Shown piece by piece: positions 45,177 to 56,642 of a DNA stretch of 64,000 nt. The notes under the pieces were generated by a model. That model was not told the DNA's origin, ran no database searches, and saw nothing but the letters and a program-made list of their open reading frames with translations. The position numbers and the translations under genes are program-made. Numbering within the stretch: position 1 is the first letter of the stretch; every line of letters starts with the position of its first letter. This stretch comes from Cryptomeria japonica (lineage: Eukaryota > Streptophyta > Pinopsida > Cupressales > Cupressaceae). The stretch spans positions 618,942,476-619,006,475 of the forward strand of contig NC_081408.1 of assembly GCF_030272615.1 (NCBI RefSeq), written 5' to 3'.

Positions 45177-45609
45177 AGATGAGATCCAGGAGCTGGAGAG
45201 GGAGAGGGATCAGCTCAGGATGAGGCTCAGAGATACTGAGCGGGAGCGGGATCAGGCTATCCAGCGCTATACAGAGGCTGAGACAGCACTGAGGGCAAGG
45301 AGACAGGCAGCTGAGGATGCAGGGGCAGGATATGCTTATGTCCTGCGGGCAGGAGAGGAGATAGGCTACTGGAGGGACCTCTACTATGGTGCAGTGCCAG
45401 CAGATCAGCGGGCGAGGAGCTTCCATAGACCGTCGCGTACAGCAACAGCTACGGGAGGGAGTCGGAGGAGACAGGCATCGAGTGGTGGGGTCATGGGTCC
45501 TCCACCACCACCAGATAGAGGGGAGAGGCAGGATGATCCTAGGGCGGGTCCTTCAGGGGCTCAGATTCCACCGAGGCCAAGCGGCTCCGAGGGAGGGAGT
45601 TCATCATAG
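45177..45609 (+). pseudogene. Antisense PMD gene of element C, C-terminal part
   Basis: Reads DEIQELERERDQLRMRLRDT (coiled coil), IGYWRDLYYGAVPADQRA, then SSGGVMGPPPPPDR and a Ser/Gly-rich end with stop at 45607-45609. B has the matching segments in the same order (LQTRVERLEAEVA, IEYWRGLYEQVVPISQRA, SSGGVMGPLRQDR). The frame joins the N-terminal part only if the pol fragment 42011-45176 is removed. Confidence 0.75.
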
Positions 45610-45960
45610 CCGCAGAGGGCTCCTTTTGTATCAGTTTTGTACCATTTTTTTGTATGATGATGTAGACACCTGCGGGTGATTTTGTAGCCATATGATTTTG
45701 ACATCATTGTATCATGACACTTTATATATATGAGATGATTCATCTTTGCGGCAGCTATATGCATGTGTACCTATGTGATGTATGTTTCTATATGATGCTT
45801 ATGATATGGATGCAAATATGTAGATAATGAAATGCAATATTTTTGTTCTTTTATGTTTTATATGTGTATGCATGATGCAAATGTGAATGTAATGCAGATG
45901 GATATGATAATGCAAATGTAAATTGTGCTAACAGGTGTTATGTGCAGGAATTTGCATTTA
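45610..45960 (-). other. Spacer remnant of element C
   Basis: AT-rich, with GATG/ATGCA words as in the spacer after the PMD gene of B. It ends abruptly at 45960 where element E's LTR begins in mid-sequence (shared bases AGTGATAAGTG). Confidence 0.5.
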
Positions 45961-46552
45961 GTGATAAGTGTTAATATGAAGAGTGTGTTGAATAGTAGTG
46001 TTGAATATGCTTAGAAGGATCTGATTAAGTATGTATTGTGCTACTCAGAACAGATCAAACCATTCTTGTTGTTTTCTAACCATTATAGCAGAATAAAATC
46101 CCCTAATCAGGTAAGCTCTAACAAGCTTCAATGTATAAATCCTCTAATAGGGTGATCCATTAGCTTGGATTCTAAAATCCTCCACTAAGGTTACTCCTAA
46201 CAGGGTACTACCTTTAACGGGGTATAAGCTTATAATCAAGATTTGGGATCTCTTACAAGATTCACTCCTAGCAAAGCACTTTGTAGACCTTAACCAATCA
46301 GTTATCTATTACTGCAGATAGTTAACTTGTGAGTTCCATCTCACCATGGTTTTTACCTATTTGGGTTTTCCACGTACAAACACTTGTGTTATGGTGGATG
46401 CTTTACTTTTTGTGGATGTTGTTATATCATTTTGGATTGCATGCATTGTGTTTAAAAGCTTTGTTAAGTTCATCTACCAGTTAGTGTTTGAAGTAGTTTT
46501 ATTTTTGTTGTCACTGATTCACCCCCCCTCTTAGTGCTTTTCAAGTCCATCA
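45961..46552 (+). repeat. 5' LTR of element E, truncated (592 bp)
   Basis: Matches 52336-52928 of the 3' LTR, with scattered differences, up to the end CCATCA. It lacks the counterpart of 51795-52335. Contains the CCACCATGG-type module (about 46341-46374) and the C-tract. Confidence 0.85.
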
Positions 46553-46554
46553 AT

Positions 46555-46562
46555 TGGTATCA
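46555..46562 (+). promoter_or_regulatory. Primer binding site of element E (initiator Met tRNA, decayed)
   Basis: TGGTATCA directly inside the 5' LTR (CCATCA then AT), the first eight bases of the Met-initiator site; the next bases (CAACC) no longer match. G has the longer TGGTATCAAAGC. Confidence 0.7.
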
Positions 46563-46594
46563 CAACCTAACTTATTTGAAGCCTTGAAACCACC

Positions 46595-47890
46595 ATGGGG
46601 GACATGAGCTACTTTGAGATGGCTAGAGAGCTAGAAGCTAGCAGAAATGAACTTGAAACCCTTAGGGTCAAACTAAAAGCTTTACAAGTCAAGAGGAGAG
46701 AGCTAACTAAACAACTATTAGAGATATCTGATAATAGTTCTTCAGATGAAGCCAATATTGATGCTTTAACAGAGGAATTCAAAAAGTTAAACAGTGAGAA
46801 ACTGAATCCGAGGAGAGAGCTAGAAGGTCTCACTATTCGCATGAGTTAGGAACTAGAAGCCAGAAGAGTTGTTGAAGATCTTATCAAGGAAAGAGATCAA
46901 GAGATCACAAAGATCAAGTGGGAAAATGCCACTATGTATGAGCATTTGATTGTTGAAAGAGAACAAAAGGAGACCCTGCAGCTAGATCTTGAATTGGCAT
47001 CATATCTGAAAGAGAACTTGTCTAAACATAATGAAGATCTCACAAAACAACTTATTGAATCCAATGAGAAATTGGAGAAGTTCAGCAGAAGTTCTACCAT
47101 GCTGGAAGAACAAATTCAATCACAAAGAATGAAGGGTGATATCTCTGGACTTGGTTTTCACACAACTGAAAAAGGTGAATCCTTCGGTACAAAGAGCAAC
47201 AATCCTAAGAATAAATCTGCTCCTAAGATCAACAAGCCTACCTGTAAGAAGGCCTTTAAACCTATTTGTTTTGTTTGCCATAAACTTGGTCACACTGCAA
47301 ATGTTTGTAGAGATAAACCTAACAAAAATGCAAGTTACAACACTAATGCTAGGTATGTATCCAATAAATTTGAAGGTCATTGCTTCACATGTGGAATGTA
47401 TGGACATAGATCTATTGAGTGGAGATATGGAGAAAACAATTCTGTACCACACATGCATCCAAGACCAAGTGGTGACTGGATGAGGAATTTTGACAACTGG
47501 GTAAACCTAAACTGGCAAAGACCCTATCTCAACCGGTTTAGTCCATTTGAGATGGAAAAGGTAACAAATGTTATTTGCACCATCTGTAATAACTTTGGTC
47601 ATGTGGCTATGAATTGCTAAAGAAGAATAGGAAGAGGAAATGCAGGACCTTGGAGATCATTTGGTATGGCCTGTTATCACTATAACAAACCAGAGCACTT
47701 AGCAAAATTCAATAGATCTAGAAATAGCAAACCGGTCAATTCTTCTAAGGATCAAAAAGGAAAGCAGAAAGTTAATGTTGAAGAAACCAGAGAGGAAATG
47801 AATCGGATTTGGAAGAAGAAAAGTGATGACTTATCTGGAGAAGAAATTGTTCCTTCACCCAGTGAAGAGAACCCTGCACCGGTAACTTAA
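46595..47890 (+). pseudogene. Coiled-coil and multi-CCHC gag-like ORF of element E
   Basis: Starts MGDMSYFEMARELEASRNEL at 46595. A Glu/Lys/Leu-rich coiled coil fills 46595-47130 with one stop at 46847. Four zinc knuckles follow: CFVCHKLGHTANVC (intact), CFTCGMYGHRSIEW (last Cys lost), CTICNNFGHVAMNC (intact, then TAA at 47618) and CYHYNKPEHLAKFN (Cys residues lost). A lysine-rich tail ends at 47890. No UBN2-type Gag core is visible, unlike in G. It is the full-length view of the ORF truncated at the left edge of the window in element A. Role inferred: RNA binding or packaging. Confidence 0.7.
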
Positions 47891-48346
47891 GCCTTTTCAA
47901 TATGGTTGAGGGGAGTGTAACGGTTAAAATACCTCTAGACCCCTTGAGAAAAATGAGCGGGAAAAGAATTTTGAAACATGAAATTTTGATAACTTTTTGT
48001 CAATACGTTATCAATTGGTTTTCCCCTTGAGCGGTGAAATTAGGGGTTGTAACCCTAAACAGGGAAGCATTTAATGCAGTAGGTAAAAAGGATAAAAGTG
48101 AGTTTTTACTTTGTCATTTTTACCCTAACACATTTGAGAAAGAAATTTGAAGCGCTTGCTAAGCTGAGAAAGATTGTTTTTGCTGTTAATTGCTGAATTG
48201 TTTCGCGATTTGTGAAATTAAGTTGAATTGAAGGTTGCAGAAGGTCGAACTGGTGTGCACTTGGGCATTTCAACTAGTAAATGGGGCAACGTGCACAAAA
48301 CAAGGTATTTCTTTGAACATACTACTTTGAATCTTGTTCATCTGGA
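47891..48346 (+). other. Spacer between the two ORFs of element E
   Basis: Non-coding. The matching spacer in A is 520-822. Both end with A/T-rich sequence before the ORF2 ATG (MASTSK in E, MASSSA in A). Confidence 0.45.
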
Positions 48347-51300
48347 ATGGCATCAACTTCAAAGTTTGTAGAAAGGTTAATGATTACTTCTAAGCCTATG
48401 GAAGTTGTAGAGGCAGAACAAATTATGTCATATAATGCATTGTCACAAGTTCCAAGTGGAGTTGTGATCAAAGGTGATTTGTCTAGTTACATTGACTGCA
48501 AAATAGAATATTTAGGATCTCTATATATTTATACACAGTTGAAATCACTTTGTGATAAGAACAAAAAGATTGAAGCAAAGTATGCTAGGGTTTTCATAAT
48601 GTCACTTACTTTCTTGAAGATTTTGAGGATGAGCATATCAAAATCATTTTGAGTCGAGTTCATGGGGAGAATATGTATTTAGAGAGAACTCACACAATAA
48701 CTAAGGAAGCCATTCAGGCTGTAACTGGTTATTTCTCAACCGGTGAAGTTCCTGTTCTCAGAAGAATTTCAAAAGACACGATATTCTCTTTAACCAGTTC
48801 TACCTTTGATAAACATGCCTTTTCTATCAACAATATTAGAGACCCTGCAGTGAAACTAGCAGCAATGGTAATAGGCTACCGAGTATTTTACTCTAATAGA
48901 CTTAATAGTGTTCCATCTGCAACAATTCATACTGCTCATAGAATTATTGTTGATAATGCAAATTATGATCTCTGTGAAGCCATCAGAAGATAGTTATTAC
49001 AAAATTTGCAATCAGTTAAAAAAGATAATAGTCAGAAATTCAAGTATGGTCAGCTATTGGTCAGATTATTCTTCTATTTTTAGAACTTTCTACCAAGAAT
49101 TGGAGACATTGAGTGGTCAAAGGACTCACCGGTCTCGACACGAATTAAGAAAAACATCAAGGCTGTAAAGAATACTTTCCCTGCTATCATGAACAAATAT
49201 TTTAATGAGTTCCAAAAGAAAATGAGTATGAGAATGAGACTACCAGAAGAAGTGGTAAAGAACTTTGAAAAGGATACAATCTTCACTATTATCACTGATT
49301 TTTGCCTGATGCAAGCAATTGAGCCAAGAGAGGAAGAAATGGATGACATGAGCTATGAGGTAAACTATGACCTACTGGTTGGTTATGCTAATACCCTATT
49401 AGCATCACCTAAGGACAAAAAGAAGGCAAAATTGGACATTGTGGTAGTCCAAGATGAACCTGTACAAACCAGTACTGCACCTGTTGAAAGTGCAAAAGGA
49501 AAGAATAAAAAATCTAATGAAGCATCTCCAACAAAAGAGAGTACTAGGGTTACTCGGAGTGTCCTAACCAAAAAGGAACTGGAACCCAAACTATATATCA
49601 AGAAGGAGACAAAGAAGAGAGGCAAAAAATTAATTTTGCAACCAGAGTATGAGGGAACGGATTCTGATGAAGAACCAAAGAAGGCAAAAGCATCCGACAG
49701 AATATCCAAAAAGGTTAAGGAAGTGCCAAAGGCAATTGTGCCTATTGATATAACATCCTTCAAACCTGAAACCCATTTTGAAAGAACAATGAAGACACTA
49801 AGGAGGAATAGGTTTGACAATGTAAAAGAGCATTTTGATTCCTTTACTAAGAATGAGAAAGAACAAGTGATTCAACAGGTAATCACTCATCCATGTCATT
49901 ACAATAGACATCCACATGAACTAGAAAAGGATATCTCAAATTCTTTGTACACTATTCTTTTGAGTAAATGGGAGGAAGCCATTAGATTAGAAAAAGAAAT
50001 CTCAATTTACAAATCTCAATACAAATGCCTTAGTTGCTCAATACAAATCTCAATTTACTCAATAGGCACAATTCTTTTGAGTAAATGGGAGGAAGCCATT
50101 AGATTTTCTAAAGATGATATTAATGCCTTAGTTGCTCAATACAAATCTCAATTTACATTCAAAGCAAGAAGACTGAAATTACTCAGTGGAAAAAGACAAT
50201 TGTTGAAACTGAGACCCATCAAATAGAATGAAATCAGAAGGATGGAAGAACTCATCCAATCCTCTATGAATGAGGATAATGTTGTTGAGGATGTTAATAG
50301 ACCAGAAATGAACGAAGAGGAGATTATTAAACCTGATGAGGTCTATCCTCTCAAGAAAAAGGATGACTCCATTATTCATGTTGTTGATGATGTTTAGGAC
50401 ACAACTTACCTATCTGGAGATAACACTGCACCAGATATGGAGTCTCCTGCAAATGTTGATGTATAGGTTACCATAGTTGAACAACCAGCAACTCAACTAA
50501 AAGTGGACAATCCACTGACAATAGAACAACTAGAGAAACCCCAATCTCCACTGGTCATTCAAGCTATTCAAAAGGAGCTTGCTGAAACTATTGTCACACA
50601 GTTCTTTGAAAAGGAAACAAAGAAGAATACAAAGAAAGTTATCATTAAGGTTGTATCCCTTGAATCGGCAAAGCAGAAACAACTTGAAGAAGATGATGAT
50701 GATTCTCTAAGTATCTCAGGACCTATCAATATGAACAATTTGAGCACATCAGAAATGATCAAGATTGCAAATGTCATGCAATCTAGAGCGCATAAGAAGA
50801 GACTAAAAGAGCAAAGGGTTGAAGCATCTAGACAATTCAGACTGCAATAGATATTTTATCTGGTCTACTACCGGAAACATCTATAGCACATCTATCTATA
50901 CCCATTAGAAAACTTGGTTAGTTAGTTGCAGACGCATCTGATCAAATCAAGTCACTAGAAGATGTTGCTCAATTGTATGCTGAAAAGAGTCACAAGAAGA
51001 AATATGGAGAAAAACTAGCAAAGGATATTGATAGTACCAAAATGGCTCTATCACACAATAAAAATCTGTTGAGTAAAGCTATTGAAACAGGAGGAAAGTA
51101 TCTTTCTTCTACCTCCAATATTACTTTCTTTTATTCTGACATTCCAAAAAGTCAAATTGAAACAGAGCAAGAACTGGAAAGAATATGCAAGGCATATGTC
51201 CCACTCCAGGACTCTATACATGCCTTTAACAAATCTATAGATGATTTGCATAACAGACTAGACATCTATAATAATGAGAAGGCAAAGAGACTCTGATCTC

Positions 51301-51470
51301 TTAAAGAACTACAAAGTCAGCTCACATCACAGGTAGACATACTTTAGAGAGCCCACTCCAATGCAGAAGCTATTCTTGCAACGCTTGAAACCTGCACACT
51401 AGACTCAATGGAAGAATTTCATTCACAACTGTTGTCTACATTTGAGTATACTGAGAACATACTGGAATTG
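48347..51470 (+). pseudogene. Unknown ORF2 of element E, decayed
   Basis: ATG at 48347 (MASTSKFVERL). Pieces: 48347-48652, frame change, 48649-48993 (stop at 48991), a stop near 49080, then 49189-50226, a stop, 50503-50850 and 50973-51296. Segments shared with A: VV.K.....YI.C.IE.LGS, SR.HGENMYL...ITKEAIQAVT, GYRVFYSNRLNSV, KYGQLLVRLFFYF, RLPEEVV. The C-terminal half is Lys/Glu-rich. An in-frame tandem duplication of 117 bp lies at 49954-50187. Family not recognised. Conservation between two elements with different LTRs shows it is a real protein of these elements. Confidence 0.6.
49954..50187 (+). repeat. In-frame tandem duplication of 117 bp in ORF2 of E
   Basis: ATTCTTTTGAGTAAATGGG recurs at 49954 and 50071, an offset of 117 bp (39 codons). 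Both copies read ILLSKWEEAIR. The frame is kept. Confidence 0.85.
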
Positions 51471-51634
51471 TGAGAAAATACTTTGTCACAAATGAAGTAG
51501 AGATACAATGTTATTTTTATGAGATTAGCTAATGCATGACCTTTTAAGTTATTGTTGTATATGCTGAACACTTTGATACAAATTTTCTATATATATATAT
51601 GTATATTTTACTTTTTCAATTTGGCATTGTTGTC

Positions 51635-51644
51635 AAAGGGGGAG
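51635..51644 (+). promoter_or_regulatory. Second polypurine-tract-like motif of element E
   Basis: AAAGGGGGAG in a TTGGCATTGTTGTC context, 148 bp before the main tract. Same arrangement as in A, D and G. Confidence 0.5.
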
Positions 51645-51782
51645 TACAAATATGTATGTGTGTTTTTGAAAATTTTGTAGAATGTATACATTAAGGGGGA
51701 GCATGAGTAAATGTGTAAATTTGTTGTGTATGCACACTTAGTGGTATTACTGTAAAATTTTCTAAGTGTTGCCATCAATGCC

Positions 51783-51793
51783 AAAGGGGGAGA
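51783..51793 (+). promoter_or_regulatory. Polypurine tract of element E
   Basis: AAAGGGGGAGA directly before the LTR start TGTTGGC at 51795. Confidence 0.8.
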
Positions 51794-51794
51794 T

Positions 51795-52928
51795 TGTTGG
51801 CTTGATGATGATTGTAATGTATTCATCATTTGTTGTCATTGATGAAACACTCTCACACACACATATGATTATATTTACTACAGATGTAACTTCAATTGTT
51901 TACTCTGTCAACCGGTATGCTAGATGTTATACCAAGAGGTTTATCTTTAACTGATACTCTATGTTAACCGATATGTGCATAAGAGACAACCTGCGGTCAT
52001 ACTAAGTCGGCATCAAGATGAAGATCAAGATGGAGATCAAGCGAAGATTTAAGGACAACGGTTCATATGTTTTATTCAAGCCGGTATTTGATTGTTCCAA
52101 TCGGTATTTGGTAATTTTGTGATGAGTTACCACATTTCGTGATGTGTTACCATCATTGACTACTTGGCAGTAATTTTTGTGATGAGTTATGATCACTTGT
52201 CCAGATACACTGCACCTAGGAAATTGTGCAATGATTTCCTTAGGCCAACATGAAATCTGAATGTCTATATATTGACATCTCAGTAAATCTTTCAAAAATG
52301 ATGTATGCATGAAGAGTGAAAGTTTTTGTTGAAGAGTGATAAGTGTTAAGATGAAGAGTGTGTTGAATAGCAGTGTTGAATATGCTTAAAAAGATCTGAT
52401 TAAGCAAGTATTGTGCTACTCAGAACATATCAAACCATTCTTGTTGTTTTCTAGCCATTACAGTAGAATCAAATCCCCTAATCGGGTAATCTCTAACAAG
52501 CTTCAATGTATAAATCCTCTAACAGGGTGATCCATTAGCTTGGATTCTAAAATCCTCCACCGAGGTTACTCCTAACAGGGTACTACCTTTAATAGGGTAT
52601 AAGCTTCTAATCAAGCTTTGGGATCTCTAACAAGATTCGCTCCTAGCAGAGCACTTTGTAGACCTTAACCGGTCAGTTATCTATTACTGCAGATAGTTAA
52701 CCTATGAGTTCCATCTCACCATGGTTTTTACCTATTTGGGTTTTCCACGTACAAACACGTGTTATGGTGGATGATTTACTTTTTGTGGATGTTGTTATAT
52801 CATTTTGGATTGCATGCATTGTGTTTAAAAGCTTTGTTAAGTTCATCTACCAATTAGTGTTTGAAGTAGTTTTATTTTTGGTGTCATTGATTCACCCCCC
52901 CCCCTCTCAATGCTTTTCAAGTCCATCA
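51795..52928 (+). repeat. 3' LTR of element E (1134 bp)
   Basis: TGTTGGCTTGATG to CAAGTCCATCA. Contains imperfect CCTAACAGG-type repeats (52470-52640), CCACCATGG-type module (52717-52750) and a C-tract (about 52896-52905). Segments 52513-52590 closely match the LTR of copia element D. Confidence 0.85.
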
Positions 52929-55900
52929 AAGAACAACTACCTCTTCTGTTTCATTTGCAAAGGAAGCAGAGGATTGCACAAAAGTACCATCATAGATGAT
53001 GTTTGCAGGCAAATTTTGTGGTTTTATAGCTTCAGATGTTTTTTCAAACTGTCTAGGTGATGAGGGAAGAGACATCAGTGAAAGTATAGGTTCTATCTTG
53101 TATCTGCCCATGTCGGCATCCATGATTTTCAGTTTCTTTTCTAAGTCCTTCATCATAGCTTCTAAACTCTTAGCTATAGAGGTTTCTCTGTTGTGAGGAA
53201 CAAGAGTATCAACGCATTGTTTTAATGGTATTAGTAGGAACACTAACCTTAACTCCATTATAGGGAAACTTCAAGCACTGATGGTATGTAGATGGCACTG
53301 CTTGCATATCATGAATCCATGGTCTGCCCAAAAAAATGTTGTAAGATAGAGGAAGGTAAAGCACCTGACATATAACATCTCTTTCCACGGGTCTTACCCT
53401 GATTGGTAATAGCACCAGACCCTTAGAGGTTCTCTCTTCTTCATCATAAGCTTTTATTGTTATCTTCTTTCTTGGATCTATAACATTCTCAGAAAATCCC
53501 AATTGTATGAGTAGATTTTAAGTACAAATGTTCAACCCAACGACTCCATCTTTCAAAACATGTTTGACTTGGTTTTTATGGATCATGGCTTCAATGTGTA
53601 ATGGTTGATTATGCGGATGATTCAAGGAATTATCATCTTCTTCAGAGAAGGACAAGTAGTGAGGTGAGGTGAGGTGACCCATAATAGATTGAAACCGACC
53701 CAGATCTAATTCTTTAGGGACGTTGGTAGCGAGAAAAGCTTTTTCCAGGATCTCTCTATGAGCATGAGAGATCTTAAGCCATTCAAGAATAGAGATTTGA
53801 GCAATAGTTCATTTTAGTTGTTCAACAATGTTGTAACCAAAAGAAGACGATGAAACCAATTGTTTAGATGGAGAAGACTTAGCAGTGATTGTAGCTGGTT
53901 GTTTGTTTGAAGATGTCATCAATTTTGATGATGTTGATGGATTTGATCATGTCGTTTGATCAAAAGATGAGGAACCAACTCCTTTGAGAGTAACTTCTCC
54001 TTGAGCACGAGTTACAATGTTTGCAACTGTCGATTTGCCTTGCTCTTCTTTGACTACGATTACATTGCAATGCTCTGATTGAGAAGGTTCAAACATGTTG
54101 ATGAGATCATCATCATTGGTATAGGTTTAATTTATCTTGGCACCTCCCTTGGATTTAGAGGAATCTCCTTGCTCATAAGAAGGCAAGGGATCTTTGAAAG
54201 CTTTGTGATCAGCGTTGGTTGCATGATTCCCAACAACAATTTTGCCATTATCAATAAGGTCTTGAATCTCATGTTTGAATTTCATGCAGTTATTAGTTGT
54301 GTGACCCTTGTTTTAGTGATATTCACAGTAATCATTTTCTCTCCACCATTTGGGTTTGACTTCAGGATCATATGGTTTGGAGTTGTCAAGCAATGTGATC
54401 AGATTGTTTGCCAATAGAGTCTTAAGAGTTGTTTCATAGGATTCTCCCAAAGGAGTGAAATCACGTTTAGGCTTTGAAATCCGAGGCTTATCTTTAAACC
54501 ACTCTTTAGATTTCTTAGGAGGGTTTTCCGTAGCACTTTCAACAACTTTAAGGCCTTGTGTGCCACTAGTCAGATTAAATACTATTGGGTTTGGTTTTGG
54601 CTTAACAGTATCAACTACTCCATCGTTCACAACATTTCTATTATTATCTTTGTCATATTTCCAGTATTTGTTTTTCTCTTTAGAACTAGAGTCATGTTGT
54701 GTTTCCTTTCCTTACAAAGTGAGATTTCTCCTTTCTAAACAAACACATCTTCTATTTTGAGAGCACTATCTACCATCTTATTAAATGAAGGATGCACTTG
54801 CATTTGAACATTGTATTGTAACTCAGGAATCAAATTGTTAACACAGATGTCCATCTTTTCAGAATCAAGAATGGGTCGTGAATATCTAGAGAACATCTTT
54901 CTTCAACGTTGAAGGAAAGTGAGGAAAGGCTCTCCTATTCTTCATTTTGTATTACAGAGGTCAATCATAGTGATTGGATGATCGATATTGTAAGAGTATT
55001 GTTGGAGAAATAGTTCGACCAACTCCTCAAAAGATTTAATTACCATAGGCAGTTTTGAAAACCACTACATAGCTTGTCCTCCTAGACTTCTTGGGAAGAG
55101 ACGCATAAGGTATGTCTGTTCATGCCTAAATTCCATCCATAGAGCACAAAACTCTTGGGCATGGTCTTGAAGATCTGAGTTGCCACCATATTTGTCAAAT
55201 TTAGGAATTTTTGTTCTTGAAGGAAATGGAGGCATGTAAAGATTCTTGGCGAATGAAAATAGGCATATTGTGTCCAAGGAATACTGCACAGAAGATTTAT
55301 CCTTACCTTTCATTTCTTTGATCTCAGTTTGTAATACTTGCAATTGTTTGGTTACCAACGATAGTGGTGTCTCTTCCTCTTTAGTGATAATGTTTTCAAT
55401 GTTGTAGTCAGTGGGAAGTTTGGCTCCTTGTTTAGCCAATTCTAGAAAATGTTCTTCTTTTTCCCAGGCCGTAATAATTTTCATCACTTTTCTGAAATCC
55501 TTGTCCTTTTGACATTTAATTATAGTATCTTCTTCAGGTTCAGAAGGTTCAAAATCGCTAGATGAGGCGTCACTATTAGTAGCACGAGTGCTAATGTTAT
55601 CACGAGCACTACGTTTAGAAGCCTCTCTTTCTTGTCTTTCCCCAGACATATTGGAAGATAAAGGTTGATCAAAAATTGGTTGGCTTGAGGATGAAGGTTT
55701 GTCAGAGGTTGGTTGGTCTGAAGATAAAGGTTTGTCAAAGATTGGTTGTTCTTGAAAGAATGGATTAGTTTTCAATAAGAAAGACTGCCTCTTACTTTCG
55801 TCATAATTTTTATGAGAGCTCCTAGTTCGAACAAACATTTACAATTGATGTGACTGAGAGCTAGAAGTGATATAGATGTCAAGATCAAATCGAAGCTAGA

Positions 55901-56510
55901 TGTTTGTTTGAGGTGATGATTGGATGAAGAGATTGAGACCAAGTTTGGTTTCAGGAACGATCTATCATGTATAAGACGTGATCTAAGCAGATCAAATTGA
56001 TTGAACCGGCTAGGATATAATCGACAAAATCATGTAACACAATGACCAAGGCATACTATTAAGATGCTATGCTCAGGATGAAAAAGATCAGGTATATGCT
56101 CACTGTGATGTATCAGAAATGACTAGAAAATTATGACAGAGGTCTGTAAAAGATATCAAAATCATGCAAACAAAGTTTCTGGACTTAGAAAGGCAGATTT
56201 TCGTACGACAGGATTCCTAAGACCATATGACAAACTAGGTTACTCGTACGAGATGCTGTTATAAGTGTTCAAAATAAACAGTAAAGGTTCCAGGTTCGTA
56301 CGACAATTCTCAGAGGCTCATACGACAAATCTTAGATAGCAGTACAACAAACTGGGCAATTGAGGTCTTGGCTCATACGAAATAGGATCAGACAACAAAC
56401 GAGTTTTGACAGGAACAAGGTTTTGACCACTGAGTTTGATGTTTCAATTGATTATTCAGGTTGTCTAGTTTCAATTTCAAGTTGGTCAGTGGTATTTTCA
56501 GGTAGTTCAG
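52929..56510 (-). pseudogene. Element F': gag and protease half of a Tat-type gypsy
   Basis: On the - strand: Gag from 55838 (MFVRTRSSHKNYDE; core with KIPKFDKYGGNSDLQDHAQEF and YLMRLFPRSLGG) to 55065; then decayed frames to the zinc-type region WWRENDYCEYH (stop) NKGHTTNNC at 54313-54290; protease part 53502-53209 with KKITIKAYDEEERTSKG and LGRPWIHDMQAVPSTYHQ, nearly matching B's KKITIKAYDDAERSSKG and LGRPWIYAMQAVPSTYHQ; then SLMSLPSSPRQF and ANETEEVVVL up to the E junction at 52929. Many stops. A short TGATAAAAACACAACAAACA at 56511 resembles the LTR start of B's family, but no clear LTR or primer site follows. Confidence 0.7.
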
Positions 56511-56566
56511 TGATAAAAACACAACAAACACATAAGATGTAAAGTGAATTCAAGCATAACACGCTA

Positions 56567-56642
56567 ATCTCTCTATATCTCTCCCCCTCTTCTCGTCTCC
56601 CCCACCCCCTTCTCTCTCTCTTCCTCTCTCTCCCTTTTTTTC
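56567..56642 (+). repeat. CT-rich low-complexity tract
   Basis: TCTC and CCCC-rich stretch (CTCTCCCCCTC..., CTCTCTCTTCC...) separating element F' from the host region. Confidence 0.8.

Larger units (their letters stand above)
19754..45960 (-). mobile_element. Element C: Tat-type gypsy carrying a PMD gene, split by B and truncated
   Basis: The element's 3' LTR consists of 19754-19763 plus 38682-39449, interrupted by B. Then come the polypurine tract (39450-39463), an antisense two-exon PMD gene (39794-45609) with a foreign pol piece inside it, and 350 bp of spacer. Everything further (native pol, gag, 5' LTR) is missing: at 45960 it joins element E's truncated LTR. The LTR start TGATACCACC and the tract TTTTGCCCCTCTTT on the + strand are very like those of B, so C and B are sister families. 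It inserted in D's protease region (flank attag). Confidence 0.7.
45961..52928 (+). mobile_element. Element E: pol-less LTR retrotransposon with truncated 5' LTR
   Basis: 5' LTR remnant 45961-46552, Met-type primer site 46555, coiled-coil/CCHC ORF (46595-47890), spacer, unknown ORF2 (48347-51470), two polypurine motifs, full 3' LTR 51795-52928. No protease, integrase, RT or RNase H is present, so it depends on another element. Layout and ORF2 match element A. The right end abuts gypsy F' (flank aagaa). The left flank and the first 541 bp of the 5' LTR are lost, so no target duplication can be checked. Confidence 0.82.

Noticed and set aside
54079-54760. Open frames on the + strand over F' gag
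   Set aside because: Shadows of the - strand gag-protease region, with no family resemblance.
56511-56570. 5' LTR of F'
   Set aside because: Only about 35 bases resemble the LTR start of the B family; no primer site or rest of an LTR is present, so it is mentioned but not called.
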